This document shows, piece after piece, positions 50,163 to 58,987 of a stretch of DNA of 64,000 bases; the stretch's first letter is position 1; each line of letters begins with the position of its first letter. The translations under genes and the position numbers were made by a program. The DNA is taken from contig NZ_CP136758.1 of assembly GCF_032930845.1 (NCBI RefSeq), forward strand, positions 1,255,001 through 1,319,000, read 5' to 3'. The notes under the pieces were generated by a model. The model searched no databases. It was not told the origin of the DNA and was given only the letters and a program-made list of their open reading frames with translations. The DNA comes from Parvularcula sp. LCG005 (GTDB lineage Bacteria; Pseudomonadota; Alphaproteobacteria; Caulobacterales; Parvularculaceae).

Positions 50163-51359
50163 ATGCCCGTGACCCAGGATGTCTATATTTTGAGTGCCGC
50201 CCGGACCGCCGTTGGCCGGTTTGGCGGCGGCTTTGCTGATGTGCCGTTGGAAGACCTTGGCACCCATGCGTTGAAAGCTGCGATTGAGCGGTCAGGTGTT
50301 CAGGCGGACCAGGTCGAATCGGCGGTGGTTGGCAATGTGCTGCGTACCCAGTCCAAGGACGTATACCTGGCACGGACGATGGCCATCAGCGCCGGCATGG
50401 CGGAGAGCTCTCACGCCGTCACTGTCAATCGTCTCTGCGGTTCCGGTCTGGAAGCGATCGTGCAGGCGAGCCAGCAGATCATGCTGGGTGACGTCAGCGT
50501 GGCCGTCGCTGGCGGCGCCGAATCCATGAGCCGGACGACCTATTCCTCCAGCACCCCGCGCTTTGGCCAGAAAATGGGCCCCGTTACGCTCGACGATGAC
50601 ATGCTGGCGGCGCTCAGCGATCCATTTGGCTCTGGCCATATGGGCATGACGGCGGAAAACGTGTCTGAGCAGTTTGGTATCGACCGCGCCGCACAGGATG
50701 CTTTCGCCGAGGAAAGCCATCGCCGCGCCATCCACGCCATCGATAATGGTTATTTCCGTGAACAGATCGTTCCCTTCGAGATTGCCACGCGCAAGGGTAC
50801 GACGGTCATCGACACCGATGAGCACGCAAGACGCGACGTGACAGCGCAGGGGTTGAGCGCCTTGAAGCCTGCCTTCAAACGCGATGGTGGGACAGTAACG
50901 GCCGGAAACGCGTCGGGCCTCAATGATGGCGCATCGATGTTGACGCTGGCATCAGGTGATATTGTGAAGCAGGGCGGCCTTCAGCCCATGGCGAAGCTGG
51001 TCAGCTACGCCCGCGCAGGGGTCGCCCCGTCGATCATGGGCACCGGCCCCATTCCGGCGGTCAAACTCGCGCTTGCGAGGACAGGTCTGTCCGTGGACGA
51101 CATTGATGTCATCGAATCGAATGAGGCCTTCGCCGCGCAAGCCTGTGCTGTGGCCAAGGAACTGAATTTTCCGGCCGAGAAGACCAACCCGAATGGCGGC
51201 GCGGTTGCCCTTGGTCACCCGATCGGTGCGACGGGAGCCATCATCACCACCAAGTGTCTGTACGAGCTTAAGCGGACCGGCGGCCGATATGGTCTCGTGA
51301 CCCTTTGTATCGGCGGCGGGCAGGGGATCGCCGCGATCTTCGAAAACGTTCAGCGCTAG
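50163..51359 (+). CDS. Acetyl-CoA C-acyltransferase (thiolase)
   Basis: 398 residues. The nucleophile Cys92 is in VNRLCGSGLEAI, GGAESMSRTTY follows, and the C-terminal NGGAVALGHPIGATGA and CIGGGQGIA complete the active site. It is between prpB and prpC (30 and 11 base gaps). Possible roles are acetoacetyl-CoA cleavage after leucine breakdown, or 3-ketoacyl-CoA cleavage giving propionyl-CoA from odd-chain or branched acids. The operon context favours catabolism over PHB synthesis. GGAGG precedes the start. Confidence 0.9.
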   Translation: MPVTQDVYILSAARTAVGRFGGGFADVPLEDLGTHALKAAIERSGVQADQVESAVVGNVLRTQSKDVYLARTMAISAGMAESSHAVTVNRLCGSGLEAIVQASQQIMLGDVSVAVAGGAESMSRTTYSSSTPRFGQKMGPVTLDDDMLAALSDPFGSGHMGMTAENVSEQFGIDRAAQDAFAEESHRRAIHAIDNGYFREQIVPFEIATRKGTTVIDTDEHARRDVTAQGLSALKPAFKRDGGTVTAGNASGLNDGASMLTLASGDIVKQGGLQPMAKLVSYARAGVAPSIMGTGPIPAVKLALARTGLSVDDIDVIESNEAFAAQACAVAKELNFPAEKTNPNGGAVALGHPIGATGAIITTKCLYELKRTGGRYGLVTLCIGGGQGIAAIFENVQR

Positions 51360-51370
51360 GAGGAACGATC

Positions 51371-52507
51371 ATGTCCGATACGGAAATCCGTTACGGCCTT
51401 CAGGGGGTGGTCGCTGATGACACGGCCATTTCCAAGGTCATGCCCGAATCCAACTCGCTGACCTATCGCGGCTATCCGGTGCAGGATCTGGCGGTTCAAT
51501 GCCGGTTTGAGGAAGTGGCCTACCTTATCTGGAATGGCGAATTGCCGACGGCGTCGCAGCTGGCGGCGTTTGAACGGGCAGAAATCGCGGCCCGCGGCGC
51601 CGGCGATGAAGTGCTGTCCGTGCTGTCGATGATGAGCAGGGATGCTCATCCCATGGACACGCTGCGCACGGCGGTCAGCTTTTTGGGGCAGGCCGATCCG
51701 CAGGCGGAGGATGCGACGCCTGAGGCGTTGATGGACAAATCCATCTCGCTCTACGCGAAAATCCCTGAACTCATCGCTGCCGATTTCCGGCGCCGTCAGG
51801 GCAAGAAGCCGATCGCCCCGACGAGTGAGCTGGGGTTCTGTGAGAATTTCTTTCACATGTGCTTTGGCAGTGTTCCGAAGCCTGAAATTGTCAAATGCTT
51901 CGACATTTCGATGACGCTTTACGCCGAGCATTCTTTCAATGCATCGACCTTCACGGCACGGACGATCACATCGTCCATGTCAGATATCTATTCGGCTGTC
52001 ACAGGGGCGATCGGTTCGCTGAAAGGGCCGCTTCACGGCGGTGCCAATGAGGCGGTCATGCATATGCTGCGTGAGGTGGGTTCAGCGGAGAAGGCAGAGG
52101 CGTGGATGCTCGATGCGCTCGCCACGAAGAAGAAAATCATGGGCTTTGGTCACCGCGTCTACCGGTCCGGTGACAGCCGTGTCCCGACCATGACGGCTGC
52201 GCTGGAGCGCATAGTAGCGGTGATCGACACCAAGGAAGCGCAGGATCTCTGGGCCATGTCCCGCGTGCTGGACGATACGATGGTTCGGGAGAAGGGAATC
52301 TATCCAAATCTCGATTTCCCGGCCGGTCCGGCCTATTACCTGATGGGTTTTGCCATCCCGATGTTCACGCCAATTTTCGTGATGTCTCGCATCACAGGCT
52401 GGACGGCGCACATCATGGAACAGTGGTCGAGAAACCGCCTGATCCGGCCTTTGTCAAATTATGACGGTCCTGCGGAGCGGGCCGTGACACCGTTGGCGAC
52501 CCGTTAA
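51371..52507 (+). CDS. prpC: 2-methylcitrate synthase
   Basis: 378-residue citrate-synthase-fold enzyme that joins propionyl-CoA and oxaloacetate. Catalytic His residues lie in LKGPLHGGANEAVM and KIMGFGHRVYR; the Asp is near the C-terminus (FAIPMFTPIF region). Its short length and position with prpD and prpB indicate methylcitrate rather than citrate synthase, though a dual enzyme is possible. Start at 51371 with AGGAAC before it. A terminator follows at 52631. Confidence 0.92.
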   Translation: MSDTEIRYGLQGVVADDTAISKVMPESNSLTYRGYPVQDLAVQCRFEEVAYLIWNGELPTASQLAAFERAEIAARGAGDEVLSVLSMMSRDAHPMDTLRTAVSFLGQADPQAEDATPEALMDKSISLYAKIPELIAADFRRRQGKKPIAPTSELGFCENFFHMCFGSVPKPEIVKCFDISMTLYAEHSFNASTFTARTITSSMSDIYSAVTGAIGSLKGPLHGGANEAVMHMLREVGSAEKAEAWMLDALATKKKIMGFGHRVYRSGDSRVPTMTAALERIVAVIDTKEAQDLWAMSRVLDDTMVREKGIYPNLDFPAGPAYYLMGFAIPMFTPIFVMSRITGWTAHIMEQWSRNRLIRPLSNYDGPAERAVTPLATR

Positions 52508-52595
52508 AACGAGGGCCGTCACGTAGTCGCGTGATGTTATTTACCGACCAATTATGTTCTTAAGAATGCCACGCAAGATCATTAGTCGTTCCTGA

Positions 52596-52654
52596 CAGCG
52601 CTAGGCGCTGCTGCCTGGAATGATGATCGAGGGGAGCGAAAAGCTCCCCTTTGT
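52596..52654 (+). terminator. Terminator region after prpC
   Basis: Two stem-loops: CAGCGC-TAG-GCGCTG (52596-52610) and GGGGAGC (52631-52637) with GCTCCCC (52643-52649), loop GAAAA, then TTTGT. The second is a good Rho-independent terminator for the ivd-prp operon. The sequence GTCGTTCCTG occurs twice here (52586-52595 and 52653-52662). Confidence 0.75.
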
Positions 52655-52692
52655 CGTTCCTGCGTGACAGCGTGAAGGATGTAGGCGGCGCC

Positions 52693-53454
52693 ATGGAGAT
52701 TTTGACGGATACACTCCCATCGCGTGACACGACGCTTGGGAATTTGACCCAGCGCATCGTGCAGGATCTGGGGTCAGCGATCATCACAGGCGAGTTTACG
52801 TCTGACACGCCGTTCCCCAATGAAGCCGATATCTGCAAACGCTATGGTGCAAGCCGAAGCATCGTCCGAGAAGCGGTCAAGGTCCTGAATGCGAAGGGGC
52901 TTGTCACGGCCCGACCACGCCGGGGGACGCAGGTCCGCCCGGATAATGAATGGAACCTGATGGACCCCGATGTCCTGTCATGGCTACTGAAACGCCGCTT
53001 CAACCTGCCGCTTCTGATTGATTTTACCCGCACCCGACTCGCGATTGAGCCCATGGCCGCGCAGGAGGCAGCCCGGACGGGTACTCAAAGCCAGCTCGAC
53101 GTCATTGAACAGGCCATGCGTGGCCTGAGAGAGGCGCGCATGGGCGCTGATGATCCGCTGAATGCGGATATTCGGTTTCATCTCTCGCTGCTTGAAGCAA
53201 GCAACAACCGCTTCTTCTTTCACATGCGTCCCATGGTTGAGGCCGCGCTGCGATTCGCGGTTCGTTTTGACCGGTTGGAGGGGGCGGGCGTGGAGCGCGA
53301 TCTGCAGGTGCACGATGAGGTCACGCAGGCGATTCTGCGGCGCGACGGCGCGGGGGCATCGGCGGCGATCAAAGGACTGCTTGAGCAGAACCTGCATGTC
53401 ATGCTGAAAGCGCTCGAAGAGGTGTCTGCGAGCGACGTCAAAGCGACGGCCTGA
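52693..53454 (+). CDS. GntR regulator, FadR subfamily (sugar cassette)
   Basis: 253 residues. Winged helix with ICKRYGASRSIVREAVKVLNAKGLVTARPRRGTQV, the residues PRRGT being typical of the wing. FCD ligand domain follows, with NADIRFHLSLLEASNN metal ligand pattern. It resembles sugar-acid regulators of the UxuR/ExuR or DgoR type. It lies 31 bases before the epimerase gene and likely regulates the cassette. The ATG at 52693 is chosen by family alignment; a TTG at 52651 is possible. Confidence 0.88.
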   Translation: MEILTDTLPSRDTTLGNLTQRIVQDLGSAIITGEFTSDTPFPNEADICKRYGASRSIVREAVKVLNAKGLVTARPRRGTQVRPDNEWNLMDPDVLSWLLKRRFNLPLLIDFTRTRLAIEPMAAQEAARTGTQSQLDVIEQAMRGLREARMGADDPLNADIRFHLSLLEASNNRFFFHMRPMVEAALRFAVRFDRLEGAGVERDLQVHDEVTQAILRRDGAGASAAIKGLLEQNLHVMLKALEEVSASDVKATA

Positions 53455-53485
53455 GACGCATCCCCGCGACTGAGGAGCATCCATC

Positions 53486-54610
53486 ATGCAAGAAGAAAAC
53501 GTCACCGGCCAAGCCAGTGTCGACCGCAAAGCCTATGGCGTCACCACATCTGGTGAGAAGGTGGATCTGTTCACCCTGACCAACGCAAATGGGCTGTCAG
53601 CCAATATCATAGAATATGGTGGGACACTGACCTCGCTGATGGTGCCTGATGCCTCCGGTCAGCTTGAAAATGTCGTTCTCGGACTTGATTCCCTCGAAGA
53701 TTATGAGGCTTGCGAAGCCTATCTTGGCGCACTGATCGGCCGGTCCGGTAATCGGATCGCCAAGGGTCGCGCGACGGTCGACGGCACAACGCTTGATCTG
53801 CCTATCAACAACGGACCCAATCATCTCCATGGCGGACCAAAGGGTTTTCACAAGGTGGTCTGGTCAGGCAAGGCGCATACTGACGATGTTGGTGCGCATC
53901 TTGAACTCCGCTATCGCAGCGTTGATGGCGAGGAAGGCTATCCGGGCAATCTGGATGTCGTTGTCATCTATAGCCTGACAAATGACGATGAGCTGCGGAT
54001 CGACTATCAGGCCCAGACGGATAAACCGACCATCTGCAATCTGACCCATCACAGCTATTTCGACCTGTCCGGTGGCAGCGCGCGGTCGGTTCTCAACACG
54101 CTGCTGCAGCTGGATGCAACGCAGTTCACCCCGGTAGACGAGACACTCATCCCGACGGGCGATTTGCGCGATGTCGAGGGCACGCCTTTCGACTTCACCG
54201 AATTGCAGCCCATTGGTGAGCGAATATCGGAGGATGACGAGCAATTGGCCTACGCTGGCGGCTACGATCATAATTTTGTCCTGACGGCTGAACCAGACGA
54301 GGACGGCCTGCGGGCAGCGGCGCTTGTTATTGATCCGGACAGCGGCCGCGCCATGGAAGTGCTGACGACCGAGCCGGGCATGCAGTTCTATTCGGGAAAT
54401 TTTCTTGATGGCTCACTGCGGGGGCAGGGCCGCGTCTATCGCAAAAGATCCGGGTTCTGTCTTGAAACCCAGGGTTTCCCCGACAGTCCAAATCAGCCTG
54501 CGTTTCCGACGACGATCCTGATGCCTGGCGATACCTATCGCTCGACAACGCTCTACTGCTTCATGACGGCAGATGAATCGGACGACGAAGACGAAGGACA
54601 TGACGACTGA
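53486..54610 (+). CDS. galM: Aldose 1-epimerase, cytosolic form
   Basis: 374 residues without a signal peptide. Catalytic His (LTHHSYFDLSGG) and Glu (GFCLETQGFPDSPNQPAFP) are present, and NRIAKGRATVDG is typical. It equilibrates sugar anomers after uptake. It is a paralogue of the lipoprotein epimerase at 39609. The C-terminus is very acidic (DESDDEDEGHDD). It lies between a GntR gene and a sodium/solute symporter. Confidence 0.94.
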   Translation: MQEENVTGQASVDRKAYGVTTSGEKVDLFTLTNANGLSANIIEYGGTLTSLMVPDASGQLENVVLGLDSLEDYEACEAYLGALIGRSGNRIAKGRATVDGTTLDLPINNGPNHLHGGPKGFHKVVWSGKAHTDDVGAHLELRYRSVDGEEGYPGNLDVVVIYSLTNDDELRIDYQAQTDKPTICNLTHHSYFDLSGGSARSVLNTLLQLDATQFTPVDETLIPTGDLRDVEGTPFDFTELQPIGERISEDDEQLAYAGGYDHNFVLTAEPDEDGLRAAALVIDPDSGRAMEVLTTEPGMQFYSGNFLDGSLRGQGRVYRKRSGFCLETQGFPDSPNQPAFPTTILMPGDTYRSTTLYCFMTADESDDEDEGHDD

Positions 54611-54713
54611 AACCGTTTTTGTCTGGAAAAGTCTCAATAATATGAGCATGGTTCGGGAAAGGGCCGGGCAGCCTTAGCTGGGGACATGGCCAAATTTCCT
54701 TGAGGGAGGAACA

Positions 54714-56363
54714 ATGCAACTCGAAATGATCGACCTGCTGATCGTGGCAGGCTACGCCGTCATCCTGTTGGGCATCGCACTTGTGGTGTCTCGAGAACCT
54801 GCGGGCCACAACAAGAATACCGAGGACTATTTTCTCGCCGGTAAATCATTGCCCTGGTGGGCTATCGGCGCGTCGCTGATCGCGGCGAATATCTCCGCAG
54901 AACAGATCATCGGCATGGCCGGGTCAGGTTTTGCCATGGGCTTGGCCATCGCGTCCTATGAGTGGATGGCCGCGATTACGCTCGTCATTGTCGGCAAGTT
55001 CTTCCTGCCCATCTTCCTCAAACGCGGCATCTACACCATGCCGCAATTCCTTGAGAGCCGGTTCGGCCCGACCGTGAAGTACGTGATGAGCGTCTTCTGG
55101 CTCATTCTCTACACGGTGGTGAACCTCACAACTGTGATGTGGCTTGGCGCAACGGCCATCAACACGCTGACCGGTCTCGACATGTTCTACGGCATGCTGG
55201 CACTTGGGGCATTTGCTGCGGCCTATTCGCTATATGGCGGCCTGAAAGCCGTGGCGATGACCGACATCATCCAAGTGGTAATGCTGATCGGCGGTGGCCT
55301 GCTGATCACTTGGCTGGCCTTGGGCCAGGTGGCCCCATCGGGCAATCCGGTGGAAGGTTTCGCCGTGCTGGCGGATGATCTGCCGCAGAAATTCAACATG
55401 ATCTTCTCCAAAGAGAATTTCTTCTACAACGACCTTCCCGGCATTGGCGTCCTGTTGGGCGGCATGTGGATCATGAACCTCAGCTATTGGGGCTTCAACC
55501 AGTACATCATCCAGCGGGCGCTCGGCGCCAAGAGCATTCAGGAAGCCCAGCGCGGCGTCCTGTTCGCAGGCTACCTCAAGCTCCTCGTGCCGTTCATCGT
55601 GGTCATTCCAGGCATTGCGGCCTTCTATCTGCAGCCAGATCTGGCCTGTCCGGGGACGGAGCTGCTGGTCGATCCGGCAAGCTATCAGGCCACCTGTGCT
55701 GCTGCCGCTGACGGCGCGGCGGTCAGTCCGAGTTTCGACCGGGCGTACCCGACCATGATGGCGCTCGCACCGGTGGGTATTCGCGGACTGATCTTTGCGG
55801 CGCTGATTGCGGCAATCGTCTCGTCGCTCGCCTCCATGATCAACTCGATCTCGACCATCTTTACGATGGACCTCGTGCGGCCGCTGATTGCCCGCGATGC
55901 GACCGAGAAGACGCTGGTCACGGTTGGCCGGGTTGTGAGTTTCGTCGCTCTGCTGATCGCGCTGTTCCTGGCCACGCCGCTGCTCGGGAATTCACCGCAG
56001 GTGTTCCAGAATATCCAGAACTGGACGGGGCTGTTCACGCCGGGGATCACGGCGCTGTTCTTCCTGGGCATGTTCTGGAAGCGGGCAACGGAGATTGGCG
56101 CGCTGGCGGCCGTTATCGGCTCTGTCTTACTGTCGCTCTTCTGGCCTAAACTGTTCCCGGGCATGCCGTTCATGGACCGCGTGGGGATCGTCTTCCTTAT
56201 CGCCATGGCGATCGGCGTTGTGGTGTCCTATCTCCAGAAACCGCAATCAGAGGAAAAGGTTGTCGATCTTCGTGGGATCAGTTTCCGCACGGGTCCCATC
56301 TTCAATTTCGCCTCGATCGCCATCATCGTGATCCTGTGCGGCCTGTATGGCATCTGGTGGTGA
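54714..56363 (+). CDS. Sodium/solute symporter (SSS family, SGLT-like)
   Basis: 549 residues with about 14 membrane helices. The SSS signatures are clear: NTEDYFLAGKSLPWWAIGAS and NISAEQIIGMAGSGFAMG, as in vSGLT-type sugar transporters. NQYIIQRALGAKSIQEAQRG and SSLASMINSISTIFTMDL are also typical. The substrate is likely galactose or another hexose, given the epimerase next door. GAGGGAGGA precedes the ATG. Terminator at 56384. Confidence 0.93.
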   Translation: MQLEMIDLLIVAGYAVILLGIALVVSREPAGHNKNTEDYFLAGKSLPWWAIGASLIAANISAEQIIGMAGSGFAMGLAIASYEWMAAITLVIVGKFFLPIFLKRGIYTMPQFLESRFGPTVKYVMSVFWLILYTVVNLTTVMWLGATAINTLTGLDMFYGMLALGAFAAAYSLYGGLKAVAMTDIIQVVMLIGGGLLITWLALGQVAPSGNPVEGFAVLADDLPQKFNMIFSKENFFYNDLPGIGVLLGGMWIMNLSYWGFNQYIIQRALGAKSIQEAQRGVLFAGYLKLLVPFIVVIPGIAAFYLQPDLACPGTELLVDPASYQATCAAAADGAAVSPSFDRAYPTMMALAPVGIRGLIFAALIAAIVSSLASMINSISTIFTMDLVRPLIARDATEKTLVTVGRVVSFVALLIALFLATPLLGNSPQVFQNIQNWTGLFTPGITALFFLGMFWKRATEIGALAAVIGSVLLSLFWPKLFPGMPFMDRVGIVFLIAMAIGVVVSYLQKPQSEEKVVDLRGISFRTGPIFNFASIAIIVILCGLYGIWW

Positions 56364-56383
56364 CTAGAGGCCCTGACTGAACG

Positions 56384-56415
56384 AAAAAGCCCGGCCAGAT
56401 GGCCGGGCTTTTTTT
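56384..56415. terminator. Bidirectional terminator after the symporter
   Basis: Stem GCCCGGCC (56389-56396) and GGCCGGGC (56401-56408), loop AGAT, preceded by AAAAA and followed by TTTTTTT. It can serve both the symporter and the convergent Lrp gene. Confidence 0.93.
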
Positions 56416-56455
56416 CATTTCAGTGGCAAGCTGCCGAACTGGCAGCCGAATCTGC

Positions 56456-56920
56456 CTAGTGATTCATCGGCAAGACGGGACGCCGAAGAACCTCCCGCAG
56501 CGTGAAGCTCGATTCAATCGAAGCGATATTCTCGGTACGCAGAAGGCTTTCCGACAGGAAACTTTCATAGGCCGTCAGGGTCGGCAGAACCACCCTGAGG
56601 AAATAGTCGAACTTGCCCGTCACGAGGTGACATTCCATGACCTCACTGCGCTGGGAGATCGTCTGTTCAAATGCCCTCAGGGCAACCTCATCCTCTTTCT
56701 CCAGCTTGACGAGAATGATAACGGTAACAGGAAGTCCGAGCACGTCACGATCAACGTCCGTCCGATATCCCTTGATCACGCCTTCTGTCTCGAGACGCCG
56801 TAACCGCCGCAGGCAGGGGGTCGGCGAAAGACCGACCCGTTCTGCCAATTCGGCATTGGTCATGCGGGCGTTACTCTGCAAATGCGTGAGAATTTTAATG
56901 TCGATCTTGTCGAGCTTCAC
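56456..56920 (-). CDS. Lrp/AsnC-family regulator
   Basis: 154 residues. N-terminal helix-turn-helix LDKIDIKILTHLQSNARMTNAELAERVGLSPTPCLRRLRRLE in the AsnC pattern, then the RAM ligand domain with VTGKFDYFLRVVLPTLTAYESFL. It probably senses an amino acid. The GTG at 56920 is preceded by AGGAGG six bases away; the longer frame (to 56989) has no support. It diverges from ppx by 180 bases. Confidence 0.92.
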   Translation of the reverse strand: MKLDKIDIKILTHLQSNARMTNAELAERVGLSPTPCLRRLRRLETEGVIKGYRTDVDRDVLGLPVTVIILVKLEKEDEVALRAFEQTISQRSEVMECHLVTGKFDYFLRVVLPTLTAYESFLSESLLRTENIASIESSFTLREVLRRPVLPMNH

Positions 56921-57100
56921 GCGATCCTCCTGCGTTGCGGACAGTCCTAAGCCCAAAACATGGGGTGCTGCAAGCAAAACGCGCAACATTCGGCCAATAG
57001 TATAAGGCTTGCCGTGAGTGACTTATTGCGCGTACCTTTTCGGGCAAGACTTGTCGGCCCGTGGTCGACGGCGAGGACGCATAAACAAAGGTCGTAAGGT

Positions 57101-58102
57101 ATGGTCGCGCGTAGAGATTGGCGACGCAAGGGAAGACGTGAAACGGCCCCATGTTTTGCGGCTATTGATCTCGGAACAAACAATTGCCGTCTGCTGATCG
57201 TCACGCCGCAATCCAAGGGATTTCGTGTTGTTGATGCCTTCTCGCGCATCGTCCGCCTGGGGGAAGGATTGGGCAGCACGGGACGACTGGGCGATGCCGC
57301 CATGGACCGGACCATGGACGCCCTCAAAATCTGTGCAGACAAGCTGGCCGCGCGCAATATCAAGCGATTGCGCTGTATAGCGACGCAAGCCTGTCGCCAG
57401 GCGTCAAACGGCCCTGATTTCCTGCAGCGAATCGAAAAGGAAATCGGACTGAACTTTGATGTCATCACGCCGGAGGAAGAGGCGACCCTGTCGGTGAAGG
57501 GCTGCCACGACCTGATCGACCCTGCGGCCAAGGCTGTCATGGTGTTCGATATTGGTGGCGGGTCCACTGAAATTTCCTGGATCAATACCAGCACGGATCC
57601 CATGACGACCGGAGCGTGGACATCCATGCCCTATGGTGTCGTGACGGTAGCCGAGCGCCATGGCCATGCCGAGATGACCAGGGCGGAATTCGACGCCATC
57701 GCCAACGACGTCGCCTCGCTTGTCCGACAGACATCGGTGCCCGATGAGATCGCCGATGCCTTCAGGAATGGTGATGCGCATCTGATCGGAACGTCGGGGA
57801 CGGTCACCAGCCTTGCCGGCGTTCACCTCAAGCTGAAACGATATGTTCGCCGTGATGTGGACGGACTATGGCTGACTGCCGCTGAGGCCGCCGCTGTCAC
57901 GGAAAGCCTGCGCTCTGCCGGTGCCGTCGCACGGGCGGAGGAACCCTGTATCGGTGAGGAGCGTGCCGACCTCGTCATTCCCGGCTGTGCAATCCTGCAG
58001 GGCATTTTGCAGGCATGGCCCACCGATCGCATCAGGGTCGGTGATCGAGGCTTGCGTGAGGGCGTGTTGATTGATCTGATCGAGCAATGGCGCCGCCGCT
58101 GA
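57101..58102 (+). CDS. Ppx/GppA phosphatase family protein
   Basis: 333 residues of the ASKHA fold. Motifs: AAIDLGTNNCRLLIV (phosphate 1), CIATQACRQASNG, VFDIGGGSTEISW (phosphate 2) and LIGTSGTVTSLAGVHL. It would hydrolyse polyphosphate or pppGpp. It is the short, single-domain form lacking the C-terminal HD domain of E. coli Ppx. It is followed by rlmE after 75 bases on the same strand. Confidence 0.92.
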   Translation: MVARRDWRRKGRRETAPCFAAIDLGTNNCRLLIVTPQSKGFRVVDAFSRIVRLGEGLGSTGRLGDAAMDRTMDALKICADKLAARNIKRLRCIATQACRQASNGPDFLQRIEKEIGLNFDVITPEEEATLSVKGCHDLIDPAAKAVMVFDIGGGSTEISWINTSTDPMTTGAWTSMPYGVVTVAERHGHAEMTRAEFDAIANDVASLVRQTSVPDEIADAFRNGDAHLIGTSGTVTSLAGVHLKLKRYVRRDVDGLWLTAAEAAAVTESLRSAGAVARAEEPCIGEERADLVIPGCAILQGILQAWPTDRIRVGDRGLREGVLIDLIEQWRRR

Positions 58103-58177
58103 CACCCCTGAGACCCCTGACAGGGTCATCGCCGGTGGAGGCTCTTGCGTTTTTGGCAATCTTCGCTATTCACCGCC

Positions 58178-58987
58178 ATGGCTCAACCTCCAAAGAAACC
58201 CACAAAATCCACCAAGCGCGGCAAGGCGCGACGGACGAATCTTGCCCAGACGGCGCTGGGTAAGGAGCCGGAGAAGCGGGGCCTGTCCAAAAAACCGCAT
58301 TCGGATGGGGAACAGCTCGCCGCGCGCGAGCTGACGACCAAGGTCAAGACGGCGCGCGGGCGCAAGATGTCGTCGACGCTGTGGCTCCAGCGTCAGCTCA
58401 ACGACCCCTTCGTTGTCCGTGCCAAGGCTGAGGGATACCGCAGCCGCGCAGCCTATAAGCTCATTGAGCTGAACGAGAAATTCAACTTTCTGAAGCCTGG
58501 CGGGCGAATCGTCGATCTGGGGGCGGCCCCGGGCGGCTGGTGCCAGGTCGCCGTCAAGGAAACCGGCAAGACAGGGCATGTGGTCGGCATCGACTATTTG
58601 GGCATGCCGCAGGTGGATGGCGCTGAGGTACTCGAGCTCGATTTCCTTGAGGACGGAGCGCCGGACCGTCTGAAAACCCTGCTCGATGGCGAGGCGGACG
58701 TGGTCATGTCGGACATGGCCGCGCCAACGACAGGGCACAAGGCAACCGATCACATGCGCATCATCGCGCTGGCCGAGAGCGCGCTCGACTTCGCCGAAGA
58801 AGTCTTGAGCCCCGGCGGTGTCTTCCTCGCCAAGGTGCTGCAGGGCGGCAGTGAGAAGTCGCTGCTTGATCGCCTGAAGAACAAGTTCAGGACGGTGGCC
58901 CACGCCAAACCCAAGGCGAGCCGAGCGGATTCCGCCGAGATGTATGTCGTCGCCATAGGCTTCATTCCACAAGGGAAGAAATCATAG
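58178..58987 (+). CDS. rlmE: 23S rRNA 2'-O-methyltransferase RlmE
   Basis: 269 residues. It methylates U2552 in the A loop of 23S rRNA. Motifs: [29 protein letters not shown] (SAM), [12 protein letters not shown] and [12 protein letters not shown] give the K-D-K-E catalytic set. A Lys/Arg-rich N-terminal extension of about 60 residues precedes the core, as in alphaproteobacteria. ATG at 58178 by family alignment. Its stop directly abuts the next ATG. Confidence 0.95.
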   Translation: MAQPPKKPTKSTKRGKARRTNLAQTALGKEPEKRGLSKKPHSDGEQLAARELTTKVKTARGRKMSSTLWLQRQLNDPFVVRAKAEGYRSRAAYKLIELNEKFNFLKPGGRIVDLGAAPGGWCQVAVKETGKTGHVVGIDYLGMPQVDGAEVLELDFLEDGAPDRLKTLLDGEADVVMSDMAAPTTGHKATDHMRIIALAESALDFAEEVLSPGGVFLAKVLQGGSEKSLLDRLKNKFRTVAHAKPKASRADSAEMYVVAIGFIPQGKKS

